NCBI GenBank assembly: GCA_900767695.1
Contig: CAAGAC010000044.1
Span: forward strand, 1-21,513
Direction of reading: 5' to 3'
Length of the DNA stretch: 21,513 nt
Source of the DNA: an uncultured Succinivibrio sp.
Lineage (GTDB): Bacteria > Pseudomonadota > Gammaproteobacteria > Enterobacterales > Succinivibrionaceae
Made by a program: the position numbers and the translations under genes
In this document: positions 9,092 through 16,946 of the stretch, one piece after another
Position numbering within the stretch: the first letter of the stretch is position 1
Layout of the letters: the number at the start of each line of letters is the position of its first letter
The notes under the pieces: model-generated
The model's input: only the letters and a program-made list of their open reading frames with translations
Told to the model about the DNA's origin: nothing
Databases searched by the model: none

Positions 9092-9126
9092 GCATGCGCG
9101 CCATCAGACAAACATTAGGAGACACC

Positions 9127-10095
9127 ATGAAGAAACTCACTGCGCTGTGCGCCGCAATCGCCGCCGCAGCCGCCATTGCCGCCGCTCCGGCATACGCCAA
9201 GTATCCTGATCACGCCATCACCCTGATCTGCCCGTGGGGCGCGGGCGGCGGTTCGGACGCCCAGGTCCGCTTCATCGCGGGCCTCATGGAGAAGGATCTC
9301 GGCCAGCCGGTCAAGGTCGTCAACAAGACCGGCGGCGGCGGCGCCGTGGGCTGGTCGGCCATCGCGCGCTCCAAGCCCGACGGGTACACCATGGGCCAGC
9401 TCACTGCGGAGCTCGCCATGGACCACTGGATCACTCCGGCGGTGACCGTGAGCTACAAGGACTTCGATCCGCTGGTCCTGATGAACGAGGATCCGGCGAC
9501 CGTGACCATCAGCGCATCGGCCCCGTACAAGACCTATGACGAGTTCGTCGCCTACCTCAAGGCCAACCCGGGCAAGGTCCGCGGCGGCGCCACCTCGGTG
9601 GGCGGCATCTGGCACGTCGCCATGGGCATGTGGCTCAAGGCGATCGGCCTTCCGGTGACCGCGATCACCTACATCCCGACCTCGGGTTCCGCGGAGGCAT
9701 ACAAGGAGATGGCCGCAGGCGGCATCGATTCCTGCTTCACCTCGGTCCCCGAGTCCTCGACCATGTACAAGTCGGGCAAGGCAGTCGGCCTTGCGGTGAT
9801 GTCCGACAAGCGCGACCCCAAGTTCCCCGACATCCCGACCATGAAGGAGCTTGGCCATGACATCCAGGTCGGCACCTGGCGCGGCCTCGGCCTCCCGAAG
9901 GGGGTTCCCGCCGACAGGCGCGACGTGCTGGTCAAGGCCATCAAGAAGGCCATGGACGATCCAGCCTACAAGAAGTTCATGGAAGACCGCGGCTTCGGCA
10001 TCAAGGTGCTCGAGGGCAAGGACTTCGAAGCCTACATGGCGAAGTCCGACAAGGAGCTTGGCGCGACTCTGAAGGATCTCGGCCTGGCCAAGTAG
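9127..10095 (+). CDS. tctC: Tripartite tricarboxylate transporter periplasmic binding protein
   Basis: This 322-residue protein of the Bug/TctC family binds a carboxylate or related small molecule in the periplasm and delivers it to TctAB. The signal peptide is residues 1-24 (ends APAYA before KYPDH). Family hallmarks are ITLICPWGAGGGSDAQVRF near the mature N-terminus, KVVNKTGGGGAVGW, KPDGYTMG, GGTS-like GGATSVGG and GLPKGVPADRRDVLVKAI towards the C-terminus. The ATG at 9127 has AGGAGA 6 bases before it and starts a clean signal peptide; an in-frame start at 9073 would add 18 residues in front and is rejected. It is first in the tctC-tctB-tctA operon. The substrate cannot be read from sequence; citrate is only one option in this large family. 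Confidence 0.92.
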   Translation: MKKLTALCAAIAAAAAIAAAPAYAKYPDHAITLICPWGAGGGSDAQVRFIAGLMEKDLGQPVKVVNKTGGGGAVGWSAIARSKPDGYTMGQLTAELAMDHWITPAVTVSYKDFDPLVLMNEDPATVTISASAPYKTYDEFVAYLKANPGKVRGGATSVGGIWHVAMGMWLKAIGLPVTAITYIPTSGSAEAYKEMAAGGIDSCFTSVPESSTMYKSGKAVGLAVMSDKRDPKFPDIPTMKELGHDIQVGTWRGLGLPKGVPADRRDVLVKAIKKAMDDPAYKKFMEDRGFGIKVLEGKDFEAYMAKSDKELGATLKDLGLAK

Positions 10096-10111
10096 TCAAA
10101 GTCCAACATCC

Positions 10112-10131
10112 GGGGCCGCGGAAGCGGCCCC
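10112..10131 (+). repeat. Perfect hairpin between tctC and tctB
   Basis: GGGGCCGC pairs with GCGGCCCC around a GGAA tetraloop, 16 bases after the tctC stop. No T run follows, so it is probably a message-stabilising or partial-attenuation element. It occupies the same place, after the binding-protein gene, as the ytfQ-ytfR hairpins. Confidence 0.75.
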
Positions 10132-10161
10132 TTCCAATTCCTACCCAAGCGGAATAAACAC

Positions 10162-10623
10162 ATGCGGATCCATGACTTCCTGCTGGGCCTGCTCATCATG
10201 GCGGCCTCGGCGGCAATTTATCTCACGGCCCTCGGCTTTCCCGATCAGAACGACGGCAAGCCAGGCGCGTGGCTGTTCCCCTGCGCCCTCTCGATCCTCT
10301 TTGGGATCTGCGGGCTTTGCCTGGCGGTAAAAGGCCTGATGCACTTCAATGAGCAGAAGCTCGTCAGCCTCATCCCAGGTCTTACCGGCCCCGGCGCGCT
10401 GCGCATCGCCGCGACCATCGCGCTCGTGGTGTTCTACATCCTCGTGTCGGAATTCCTCGGGTTCCTGATCACGATGTGCATCGTGATTTTCGTGATGATG
10501 GCGCTGATGCGCAACAGGCTCTGGGTGTCGGTCATCGCCGCCCCGGCTGCGACCGCCGCCATCTACCTCATCTTTGCCAAGCTTCTTCTGGTTCCCCTCC
10601 CCGAGGGGCTCCTCTCGTTCTAG
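10162..10623 (+). CDS. tctB: Tripartite tricarboxylate transporter small membrane subunit
   Basis: This 153-residue inner-membrane protein is the small permease partner of TctA. It has four hydrophobic segments: about residues 5-25, 40-60, 75-115 (probably two merged) and 120-145. The N-terminal FLLGLLIMAASAAIYL and the PG-containing loop (GKPGAWLFPCALSILF) fit the TctB family. The ribosome site is weak (GCGGAAT). Its TAG stop forms part of the AGGAGG in front of tctA, so the two membrane genes are translationally linked. Confidence 0.85.
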   Translation: MRIHDFLLGLLIMAASAAIYLTALGFPDQNDGKPGAWLFPCALSILFGICGLCLAVKGLMHFNEQKLVSLIPGLTGPGALRIAATIALVVFYILVSEFLGFLITMCIVIFVMMALMRNRLWVSVIAAPAATAAIYLIFAKLLLVPLPEGLLSF

Positions 10624-10630
10624 GAGGCTG

Positions 10631-12145
10631 ATGATGTTCACGCCTGATCTCTTCATGCAGGGCCTGTCGCTGGTGTTCGACCCCTTCGTCCTGCTCGTGG
10701 TCATCTGCTCGGGCCTCTACGGCCTATTCATCGGCGCCATGCCGGGACTTACCGCGACGATGGCCGTGGCGCTCCTGGTGCCCATAACCTTCTACATGGA
10801 GCCGGTGCCCGCCATCGCCTCCATCATCACGATGTCCGCCATGGCCATCTTCGCGGGCGATCTGCCAGGCACTCTCCTGCACATTCCGGGCACGCCCTCG
10901 TCGGCGGCCTACTGCGACGACTCCTACGCCCTCTCGAAAAAGGGCAAGGCCTCGCTGGTGCTCGGCATCGATCTCGTGCTCTCGGCGATGGGCGGCCTCT
11001 TTGGCTCGCTCGTGCTGATGTGCGCGGCGCCGGCGCTTGCCGAGGTCGCGCTGCAGTTCTCCTCCTACGAGTTCTTCTGGCTCGCGGTGCTAGGCCTCTC
11101 CTGCGCGGTGCTGATCTCGGGCCGCTCGGTCCTGAAGGGCCTCATCTCGCTGCTCATCGGACTGCTGCTCACCTGCGTGGGCGCCGACATCACGCTCGGC
11201 TTCCCGAGGTTCACCTTCGGAAGCATGGAGCTTCTCGAGGGCTTCTCCTTCATCCCCGCGATGATCGGCATGTTCGGCCTTGCGGAGGTCTTCAAGAACG
11301 TGTCCGCCAGGCAGGAGGGCGATGCGGAGATGATCCAGTACTCCTCGAGGATCCTCACCGGAGTCGGCGGCGTGGTGCGCAAGTTCAAGTTCCAGCTTCT
11401 GCGCTCGCAGGTAATCGGCACCCTGGTCGGCGTGCTGCCCGGCGCGGGCGGCGACATCGCCGCGTGGATCTGCTACGGAGTGGGCAAGCGCTTCTCAAAG
11501 CATCCAGAGGAGTACGGCAAGGGCAGCGTCGAGGCGATCGCCAACTGCACCACCGCCAACAACGCGGCCATCTCGGGCGCCTTCATCCCGGCGCTGGTGT
11601 TCGGCATCCCGGGCGACTCGCTCACCGCCATCATCATCGGCGTGCTCTTCATGAAGGGGCTGGAGCCAGGACCCTCGCTCTTTGCCCAGCACGGCGACTT
11701 CCTCTACGCCATCTACGTGGTGTTCCTGCTGGCAAACATCCTGCTCATCCCGCTCGGCTACATGGTGATCCGCTGCGCGACCATGGTGCTGCGCGTGCCG
11801 CCTGCCATCCTGAACCCGATCATCCTGGGCTTCTGCATGGTCGGCGCCTACGCCATCAACAACGGCTCGTTCGACATCGCCTCGATGCTCGGCTTCGGCA
11901 TCGTCGCCTACTTCATGATCGCCCACGGGATCCCGGTAGCCCCGGCGGTGCTGGGCCTGGTGCTCGGGCACATGCTCGAGAACACCTTCATGCAGTCGAT
12001 GATCAAGTCAGAGTGGGATCCGCTCTCCTTCTTCTCGCGCCCGATCTCCTGCGCCCTCGGCATCATCACGATCTTCCTGTGGTTCATGCCGCTCATCGTC
12101 AAGGGGATAAAGCGCCTGCGCGCGAAAGCCGCCGCTGCAGCCTGA
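10631..12145 (+). CDS. tctA: Tripartite tricarboxylate transporter large membrane subunit
   Basis: This 504-residue inner-membrane protein is the main transport subunit. Recognisable TctA-family blocks are GLFIGAMPGLTATMAVALLVP near the N-terminus, the LHIPGTPSSAAYCDDSYALSKKG loop, LVGVLPGAGGDIAAWICYGV, the NCTTANNAAISGAFIPALVFGIPGD region and HGIPVAPAVLGLVLGHMLE near the C-terminus. About twelve hydrophobic segments are visible. The start was placed at 10631 because AGGAGG lies just upstream, overlapping the tctB stop; ATG 10634 is equally possible, and a longer reading from 10574 lies inside tctB. A terminator follows 16 bases after the stop. With tctC and tctB it forms a complete system. 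Confidence 0.93.
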   Translation: MMFTPDLFMQGLSLVFDPFVLLVVICSGLYGLFIGAMPGLTATMAVALLVPITFYMEPVPAIASIITMSAMAIFAGDLPGTLLHIPGTPSSAAYCDDSYALSKKGKASLVLGIDLVLSAMGGLFGSLVLMCAAPALAEVALQFSSYEFFWLAVLGLSCAVLISGRSVLKGLISLLIGLLLTCVGADITLGFPRFTFGSMELLEGFSFIPAMIGMFGLAEVFKNVSARQEGDAEMIQYSSRILTGVGGVVRKFKFQLLRSQVIGTLVGVLPGAGGDIAAWICYGVGKRFSKHPEEYGKGSVEAIANCTTANNAAISGAFIPALVFGIPGDSLTAIIIGVLFMKGLEPGPSLFAQHGDFLYAIYVVFLLANILLIPLGYMVIRCATMVLRVPPAILNPIILGFCMVGAYAINNGSFDIASMLGFGIVAYFMIAHGIPVAPAVLGLVLGHMLENTFMQSMIKSEWDPLSFFSRPISCALGIITIFLWFMPLIVKGIKRLRAKAAAAA

Positions 12146-12161
12146 CGAAGCCTCTGGACAA

Positions 12162-12185
12162 AAGCCCCGCCATGCGGGGCTTTTT
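12162..12185 (+). terminator. Rho-independent terminator of the tctCBA operon
   Basis: AAGCCCCGC (12162-12170) pairs with GCGGGGCTT (12174-12182) around the loop CAT, and the T run continues to 12185. Confidence 0.9.
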
Positions 12186-12256
12186 CAACCGGCGGCGCCT
12201 TGCGCCGCCATATGGCCGGCCCTAACATGGTGGCAGTACCAAGCGCGAGGTCAAAC

Positions 12257-12781
12257 ATGCACTTAAAAGCCCTGCTCGCGGCAGCCATGGCCGCCGCAAT
12301 CTCAAATTGCGCCCAGGCGCAGGAGGTCCATCTCTACGACGGCGACTCCATCACCATCCCTGACGGCTGGAAGATCACCGAGCCCTCGCAGGAGCTCCCC
12401 TCGCAGGTTCTATCAACCATCCTCATCGCTGGCTCCAAGGACGGCTGCGGGCTGCGCCTTGACAACGCCGGGGCGCAGAAGCAGGAGGACTTCAAGGCCA
12501 CCACCGCCCAGTACGACGACTACCTCTCCCAGCTCCTGGCCACCGCGGGACTCAAGGCCAAGTCGCAGGGCAGCAGCGCCGAGACAAGGGTAGCTGGCTT
12601 CCGCGCCCTCTCAAAGGATCTCGCGCTTGAGATCCAGGGCAGCGAGTGGGGCGCGAGGGTGGTGCAGTTCAACTCGAAGTCCCGCCTCTACAGCGCCTGG
12701 GTGCTAGCCCCATCGCAGGCTGGCGCCGACAAGTGCTTCGAGGAGGGAGCGAAGATCCTCGGCACCTTCAAGTCAAAGTGA
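12257..12781 (+). CDS. Secreted protein of unknown function
   Basis: This 174-residue protein has a signal peptide (MHLKALLAAAMAAAISN, cut near AQAQ/EV), so it is exported to the periplasm or outside. The mature part starts EVHLYDGDSITIPDGWKITEPS, a small beta-strand-like opening seen in lipoprotein/DUF-type domains that resemble a PsbP/Mog1 fold, but I do not recognise the family. Two cysteines (DGCGLRL and DKCFEEG) could pair. GCGAGG stands about 7 bases before the ATG at 12257; upstream in-frame starts at 12200 would add charged residues before the signal peptide. It stands alone after the tctCBA terminator; no partner is suggested by position. Confidence 0.75.
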   Translation: MHLKALLAAAMAAAISNCAQAQEVHLYDGDSITIPDGWKITEPSQELPSQVLSTILIAGSKDGCGLRLDNAGAQKQEDFKATTAQYDDYLSQLLATAGLKAKSQGSSAETRVAGFRALSKDLALEIQGSEWGARVVQFNSKSRLYSAWVLAPSQAGADKCFEEGAKILGTFKSK

Positions 12782-12782
12782 C

Positions 12783-12812
12783 AAGTGCGGCACTGCGCTG
12801 CCGGGGCCACTT
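12783..12812 (+). terminator. Possible weak terminator after the secreted protein gene
   Basis: AAGTG-CGGCA (12783-12792) can pair with TGCCG (12799-12803) and CACTT (12808-12812) through a GGGC bulge. Only a broken T-rich tail follows (ACTTTCT), so termination is uncertain. The rest of 12813-12990 shows no gene. Confidence 0.4.
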
Positions 12813-12987
12813 ACTTTCTGATCCAGAATCGCGCGCAACCTTCTTGCGCTGCAGAAGCTCCGCTTTTCAAGATCTACGGCAGCGCATCCTAGAGCGCAGC
12901 ATCTGCCAGACAAAAAACATTGATGGCGGCATCGCCACCCCAACTGGATGAAAGAACCATCTGGAACTTGTCGGACAATTCTTTCAT

Positions 12988-13041
12988 AAAAAAAAGAGGC
13001 GCCGTCTCCGGCGCCTTTGCAAGGCCCCGCTCTCGCGGGGC
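12988..13041 (-). terminator. Double hairpin terminator of the sugar kinase gene
   Basis: Read on the minus strand, GCCCCGC and GCGGGGC (13041-13024) form the first stem with a GAGA loop. AGGCGCCG and CGGCGCCT (13016-12997) form the second, also with GAGA, followed by CTTTTTTTT. The second is a classic rho-independent terminator. Confidence 0.92.
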
Positions 13042-13059
13042 TGGATGGAAATCACTTCG

Positions 13060-14661
13060 TCACTTTAGGTACTGCGTGGCGGCCTTCTCGACCGGCAGGC
13101 AGGCGGTGTAGCGCTGCATGAAGCGGTTGAAGCCCTCGACGCCCTCGGCCTTCGGGTCGAGCCTCGAGCTCTCGGCGTTCCTGAAGATCACCTTGTCGAG
13201 GAACTCGGGAAGCGAGAGCGCCTTGTCCTCCCTCACGAGGTAGGCTGCAAGCAGGGCCATGCCCCAAGGGCCGCCCTCGCCTGCGGTCTTCATCACCCAC
13301 ACCGGGGTGTCGAGCGCATCGGCCATGATCTGCTGGCCGACGCCCTTGGTCTTGAAGAGGCCGCCGTGCCCCAGCAGGCGGTCGATCGCGACGCCCTCGT
13401 CCTTGAGGATGTCCATGCCGAGCCTGATGGCGCCAAGCGAGGTGTCGAGGTTCGAGCGCATGAGGTTTGCAAGCGTGAACCTGGCCTCGGGAGTCCTCGC
13501 AAGCAGCGGGCGGCCCTCGTCCATGCCGGTGATGAACTCGCCTGAGAGGTAGCCGTAGCTGATCACGCCGCCGCAGTCGGGATCGCCGTGCTCGAGCGCG
13601 TTGTTGTAAAGGATCGCGAAGAGCTCGTTGTCGGAGATCTCGTGCCCGGAGAGTTTTCCAAACTCGCGGAAGATCGAGACCCAGGCGTTGAGATCGGAGG
13701 TGCAGTTGTTGGCGTGGACCATCGCGACCTGCTTGCCGTCGGGGGTGGTCACGTTGTCAATCTCGCGGTGCAGGTCCCTGAGCGCATGCTCGAGCACGAT
13801 CATCGCGAAGATCGAGGTTCCGGCCGAGACGTTGCCGGTGCGCACCCTGACGCTGTTGGTCGCGGCCATGCCGGTGCCGGCGTCGCCCTCGGGAGGGCAC
13901 AGCGGGATGCCCGCCTCGAGATCGCCCTTGGGGTCGAGGAGCCTGGCGCCCCCGGCGGTGAGCGTGCCGGCGTCCTCGCCAGCGCACAGCACCTTGGGGA
14001 AGATCTCCTTGAGCTTGAAGGAGAAGCCCTTGTCCTTGAGCAGGGCGTCGAACTTCTTTACGAAGTCCTCCCTGTAGTCCATGGCGTCCGAGTCCACCGG
14101 GAACATGCCCGCGGCGTCGCCGACGCCGAGCACGGCCTTTCCGGTGAGGCGGCGGTGGATGTAGCCTGCAAGCGTGGTCACGCTGTCAAGCTTCTTCAAG
14201 TGCTCCTCTCCATCGAGGATGCACTGGTAGAGGTGCGCCACGCTCCAGCGCTCGGGGATGTTGAACGAAAAGAGCCTGGTGAGCTCGTCGGCCGCGGCCT
14301 TGGTGTTGGAGTTGCGCCAGGTGCGGAAGGGGATGAGCAGCGTTCCTTCCTTGTCGAAGGCCATGTAGCCGTGCATCATCGCGCTGATGCCGATGGCCGC
14401 GGCCTTCCTGATGGTCGCGCCGCACTTCTCCATGACGTCGCGCTTGAGATCGGCGTAGCAGTCCTGGAGGCCCTCGATGATCTCGTCGAGGTGGTAGGTC
14501 CACAGCCCGTTCTCCAGGCGGTTCTCCCAGCCGTGCCCGCCCGAGGCGAGCACCTCTCCGCTTTGCGGATCGGCCATGACCGCCTTGATGCGGGTTGAGC
14601 CGAACTCGATGCCGATGACTGTCCTGCCTTCCTCGACAAGCTTCTTCATGTCTGCTGCCAT
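13060..14661 (-). CDS. FGGY-family carbohydrate kinase
   Basis: This 533-residue cytoplasmic enzyme should transfer phosphate from ATP to a sugar or sugar alcohol. The FGGY fold is indicated by IGIEFGSTRIKAVMAD (first phosphate loop, about residue 16), GISAMMHGYMAFD, PFRTWRNSNT, GDAGTGMAATNSVRVRTGNVSAGTS (about 260-285) and the adenosine-site LGHGGLFKTKGVGQQIMADAL near 430. It resembles xylulokinase/ribulokinase-type members; the substrate is not certain. The ATG at 14661 has AGGGAG 8 bases upstream; the frame stays open to 14787 but would read through the promoter. Its promoter carries the same operator as ytfQ, suggesting that it phosphorylates a sugar, or its derivative, imported by that ABC transporter. 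A PTS IIA gene is divergent. Confidence 0.9.
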   Translation of the reverse strand: MAADMKKLVEEGRTVIGIEFGSTRIKAVMADPQSGEVLASGGHGWENRLENGLWTYHLDEIIEGLQDCYADLKRDVMEKCGATIRKAAAIGISAMMHGYMAFDKEGTLLIPFRTWRNSNTKAAADELTRLFSFNIPERWSVAHLYQCILDGEEHLKKLDSVTTLAGYIHRRLTGKAVLGVGDAAGMFPVDSDAMDYREDFVKKFDALLKDKGFSFKLKEIFPKVLCAGEDAGTLTAGGARLLDPKGDLEAGIPLCPPEGDAGTGMAATNSVRVRTGNVSAGTSIFAMIVLEHALRDLHREIDNVTTPDGKQVAMVHANNCTSDLNAWVSIFREFGKLSGHEISDNELFAILYNNALEHGDPDCGGVISYGYLSGEFITGMDEGRPLLARTPEARFTLANLMRSNLDTSLGAIRLGMDILKDEGVAIDRLLGHGGLFKTKGVGQQIMADALDTPVWVMKTAGEGGPWGMALLAAYLVREDKALSLPEFLDKVIFRNAESSRLDPKAEGVEGFNRFMQRYTACLPVEKAATQYLK

Positions 14662-14712
14662 ACGAAACTCCCTCTTGCGCATAGTCCGCGCTATGTTTGA
14701 CTGCATGAAGGA

Positions 14713-14718
14713 AGTATA
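14713..14718 (-). promoter_or_regulatory. Probable -10 element of the kinase promoter
   Basis: TATACT on the minus strand lies 3 bases downstream of the operator, 52 bases before the kinase ATG. No good -35 is seen at 16-18 bases (CTTTTT), in line with a regulated promoter. Confidence 0.55.
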
Positions 14719-14721
14719 GGG

Positions 14722-14735
14722 CCGTAAACGTTTGC
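14722..14735 (-). promoter_or_regulatory. LacI/PurR-like operator at the kinase promoter
   Basis: On the minus strand it reads GCAAACGTTTACGG, identical over 14 bases and in the same orientation relative to the gene as the site at ytfQ (2296-2309). It sits in the -35/-10 spacer, so binding should repress the kinase. Confidence 0.75.
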
Positions 14736-14781
14736 AAAAAGCCGTCCATGTCTCATTTTGAGCATGATGCCAAACCGCCAT

Positions 14782-14796
14782 TGCCACGCTGTGGCA
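14782..14796 (+). promoter_or_regulatory. Palindrome in the kinase/PTS IIA intergenic region
   Basis: TGCCAC-GCT-GTGGCA is a perfect six-base inverted repeat with a three-base centre. It lies 67 bases before the PTS IIA start and 120 bases before the kinase start, a plausible regulator site of a different type from the AAACGTTT operator. GCATGAT occurs at 14761-14767 and again within GGCATGAT at 14793-14800. Confidence 0.4.
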
Positions 14797-14862
14797 TGAT
14801 ACGGAGAGTACTGGGGCGCCCGCGCGGGGCGGCCCCGCCGTTTATGAACCAGGAGGCCGTTG

Positions 14863-15351
14863 ATGTTATTTGGCAAGGCTGATTTCCATGAAATAAAGGC
14901 CCCGCTGAGCGGGAAGGCGATAGCGCTTTCGGATCTCGACGATCCGATCTTCGCGAGCAAGGTCGTTGGCGACGGCGTCGCCATCATCCCCAGCGACGGC
15001 GAGGTGGTGGCTCCGGTGTCGGGCGAGATCTCGTTCATCGCCCCGACCCTCCACACCTACGGCATCAGGGGCTTCGACGGCATCGAGGTGCTGGTGCACC
15101 TTGGCCTCGACACCGTGAAGCTCGAGGGCAGGGGATTCAAGGCCCTGGTCGAGAAGGGCAAGATGGTCGAGATGGGCCAGCCGCTGTGCCAGATGGATCT
15201 CGAGATGATCCGCAAGGAAGGCTACGACGCCACCACCCCGGTGGTGATCACCTCCAACACCATCGACGAGGTCAAAAGGCTCATCATCCGCACCGGCTTC
15301 TGCGAGGCCGGCAAGACCGCGATCATGAAGTACGCCGCGAACAAGAAGTAA
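14863..15351 (+). CDS. crr: Stand-alone glucose-type PTS IIA protein
   Basis: This 162-residue cytoplasmic protein is of the IIA-Glc family, which receives phosphate from HPr and, in enteric bacteria, regulates sugar permeases, adenylate cyclase and glycerol kinase. The family pattern is clear: IKAPLSGKAIALSDLDDPIFASKVVGDGVAI, PSDGEVVAPVSGEI, HTYGIRG with His64, VLVHLGLDTVKLEGRGF with His79, and TPVVITSN. The two histidines are 15 apart as in E. coli IIA-Glc (75 and 90); His79 is the expected phosphorylation site. AGGAGG is 6 bases before the ATG at 14863. No HPr or enzyme I gene is near, unlike the enteric ptsHI-crr operon. It is divergent from an FGGY kinase, the family that contains IIA-Glc's known partner GlpK. 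The symbol is by similarity. Confidence 0.88.
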   Translation: MLFGKADFHEIKAPLSGKAIALSDLDDPIFASKVVGDGVAIIPSDGEVVAPVSGEISFIAPTLHTYGIRGFDGIEVLVHLGLDTVKLEGRGFKALVEKGKMVEMGQPLCQMDLEMIRKEGYDATTPVVITSNTIDEVKRLIIRTGFCEAGKTAIMKYAANKK

Positions 15352-15373
15352 GGTTTGCCTTTTCCTGACGTGG

Positions 15374-15408
15374 AAGCGCCTCCCCAGCAATTGGAGAGGC
15401 GCTTTTTT
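15374..15408 (+). terminator. Rho-independent terminator after PTS IIA
   Basis: AAGCGCCTC (15374-15382) pairs with GAGGCGCTT (15396-15404) with a 13-base loop, then T continues to 15408. Confidence 0.9.
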
Positions 15409-15474
15409 AGCGCCCCTCGGTGGCGCGGCAAGGCGGCAGCAGCTCAGGCCGTCCCGGCGGCCGCGGCCTTGCTC

Positions 15475-16788
15475 TTATGTCGAGGCGTGATCTGAGAACT
15501 CCTGCCTGTCCTCAAGATACCGGGTGAAAAGCCGGCGGCAGGCTTCATTTGGACACATGTACTCAGGCATGAGCGTGTTCCGAGCCTTGCTTGGGAAGCT
15601 GAGATATCCAAGATGCTTGAGAAGCGAGACGGACATGCTCAGGTCAAGGCGATCGGACAGATGGAGATCCAGCCTTGCCCGACGTGCCGAGATAACTGGC
15701 TCTCCCAAAATTATCCTTTTGAGATAATCGCGCAGGCTCGGATCGGCAAGTTTCATTACTCCATCAAGCTTGGTCAAATTGCCAGAGACGAAGCCGGCGG
15801 ATGGTTCAAATGGCAGCTTGCTGTCCTGAATTACTGATTTCAAAAAGTAAAGGCACATGCACGTGATGAAAAGGGGCTCGCCGGATCCTGGCGAGAATGA
15901 ATGGCCGCCGAACTGGCGCTCCATCTCCTCCATCAGCGAGGCCTTGGAGACTCGGCCGAGCCTGGAGAAATCGACAGTGTCATCGATTATCTCGGACAGC
16001 TCGTCATGAGTGAGGCCCGCCATGGCAGCGCACCTTGGATTTTCGCTGATGTCGGTCGCAATGTTGAATCCAGATGTAATCGAATCCAAGGCTATGGCCG
16101 AGACTCCTGTTATGAGGACCTTTGCAATCGGCCTTCCAGGGATCCCGCCGTAAAAGCGTTTGATGCAGGCATAGAAGCTCTTGATAAACCATTCTGATTC
16201 ATGAAGCTCTGTGGCTGTGCTTCTTAAATCATTCTCGCCATCCGACAGGATGCTCAAGGCGAACTGATCATACCCGTCGATGATCAGGTAAATCGTCTCG
16301 ACGTTCCTTGCCTTTCCATAAAAATAGACACAGAAGGCAGCAAGCAGCTGCGCGTGGTCGCTGTAGAGCTCTAATTCCTGCTTGTCCTTTGGAAATGCAA
16401 GCTTTGGATACGCATTTGAGAAGCGGGTTATCCCATCCATCAATGCTGAGAGAAAACCTGGCTCAATCCTGCCTTCTTTTGCTGAGACTTGGGAAAAGTC
16501 CAGGCTCAGGACGCAGTAGGAGCTTGCCATGCGAGTCTTATGAGATCTGATCCAGTTTCCCCTGAAGTTCTCATCAAACTTGTCCCTCGCCGCGATGTCG
16601 TAGTAGTTCTCAAGAAGATGAGCTAGGAAGGTTTTGCCCAATCCCTCTGGCCTGAGATATATGGCAGCACCGGTGCGCAGGTCATTTTCAAGCCAGGCTA
16701 TGTGCCTGGTCTTGTCCACAAGCAGGAGATTCTGCTCGCTTGCCGTTGCTTACGAGTAATTCTTCAAGGAAATTCTCTTGTGGTTCAT
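15475..16788 (-). pseudogene. AAA-ATPase-like protein, interrupted by an early stop
   Basis: The frame from 16719 to 15475 encodes 414 residues like the N-terminal AAA-ATPase_like domain found in many gut bacteria, often fused to a PD-(D/E)xK nuclease. Visible are VDKTRHIAWLENDL, a P-loop RPEGLGKTFL (family members usually have RPRRFGKS/T), LENYYDIAA, SYCVLSLDFS, IIDGYDQF (Walker B-like) and LITGVSAIALDSITSGFN. The same frame continues upstream to an ATG at 16788 (MNHKRISLKNYS), then TAA at 16750-16752, then ATASEQNLLLVDKTRHI. The family usually opens this way, so the TAA looks like a nonsense mutation. No ribosome site supports a start at 16719 (GTG). The C-terminal nuclease domain is absent. 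Base use is more AT-rich than neighbours. A short product from an internal start cannot be excluded. Confidence 0.7.
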
Positions 16789-16876
16789 TCAGCTATCCGT
16801 AAGAATCTTTCCATTGGCGTGGTTGCTGCCAGTTGATGCCGCACCAGTCTGTCAGGCTCATAAGACAGATCCGCTG

Positions 16877-16900
16877 CGCCCTGGCTTCTGAGCCAGGGCG
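16877..16900. terminator. Perfect hairpin between the MFS and AAA-ATPase-like genes
   Basis: CGCCCTGGCT pairs with AGCCAGGGCG, ten base pairs without mismatch, around TCTG. It lies 47 bases past the stop codon of the MFS gene. No clear T run follows on the minus strand, so it may be a weak terminator or a message 3' end. Confidence 0.55.
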
Positions 16901-16946
16901 TGGAATTTAAAGTTTTCCAAAATTGTAATTGATGAATTTTGAGTAT

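Noticed and set aside
11020..12225. 401-residue plus-strand frame overlapping tctA
   Set aside because: Arg/His/Gly/Pro-rich out-of-frame shadow of tctA.
13588..14598. Long open frame on the plus strand opposite the kinase
   Set aside because: It is an antisense shadow of GC-rich coding DNA; the minus-strand frame has all FGGY motifs.
15428..15472. Inverted repeat GCAAGGC / GCCTTGC after the PTS IIA terminator
   Set aside because: Only seven bases with a long GC-rich loop; could be chance, and no mobile-element ends or attachment site could be supported.
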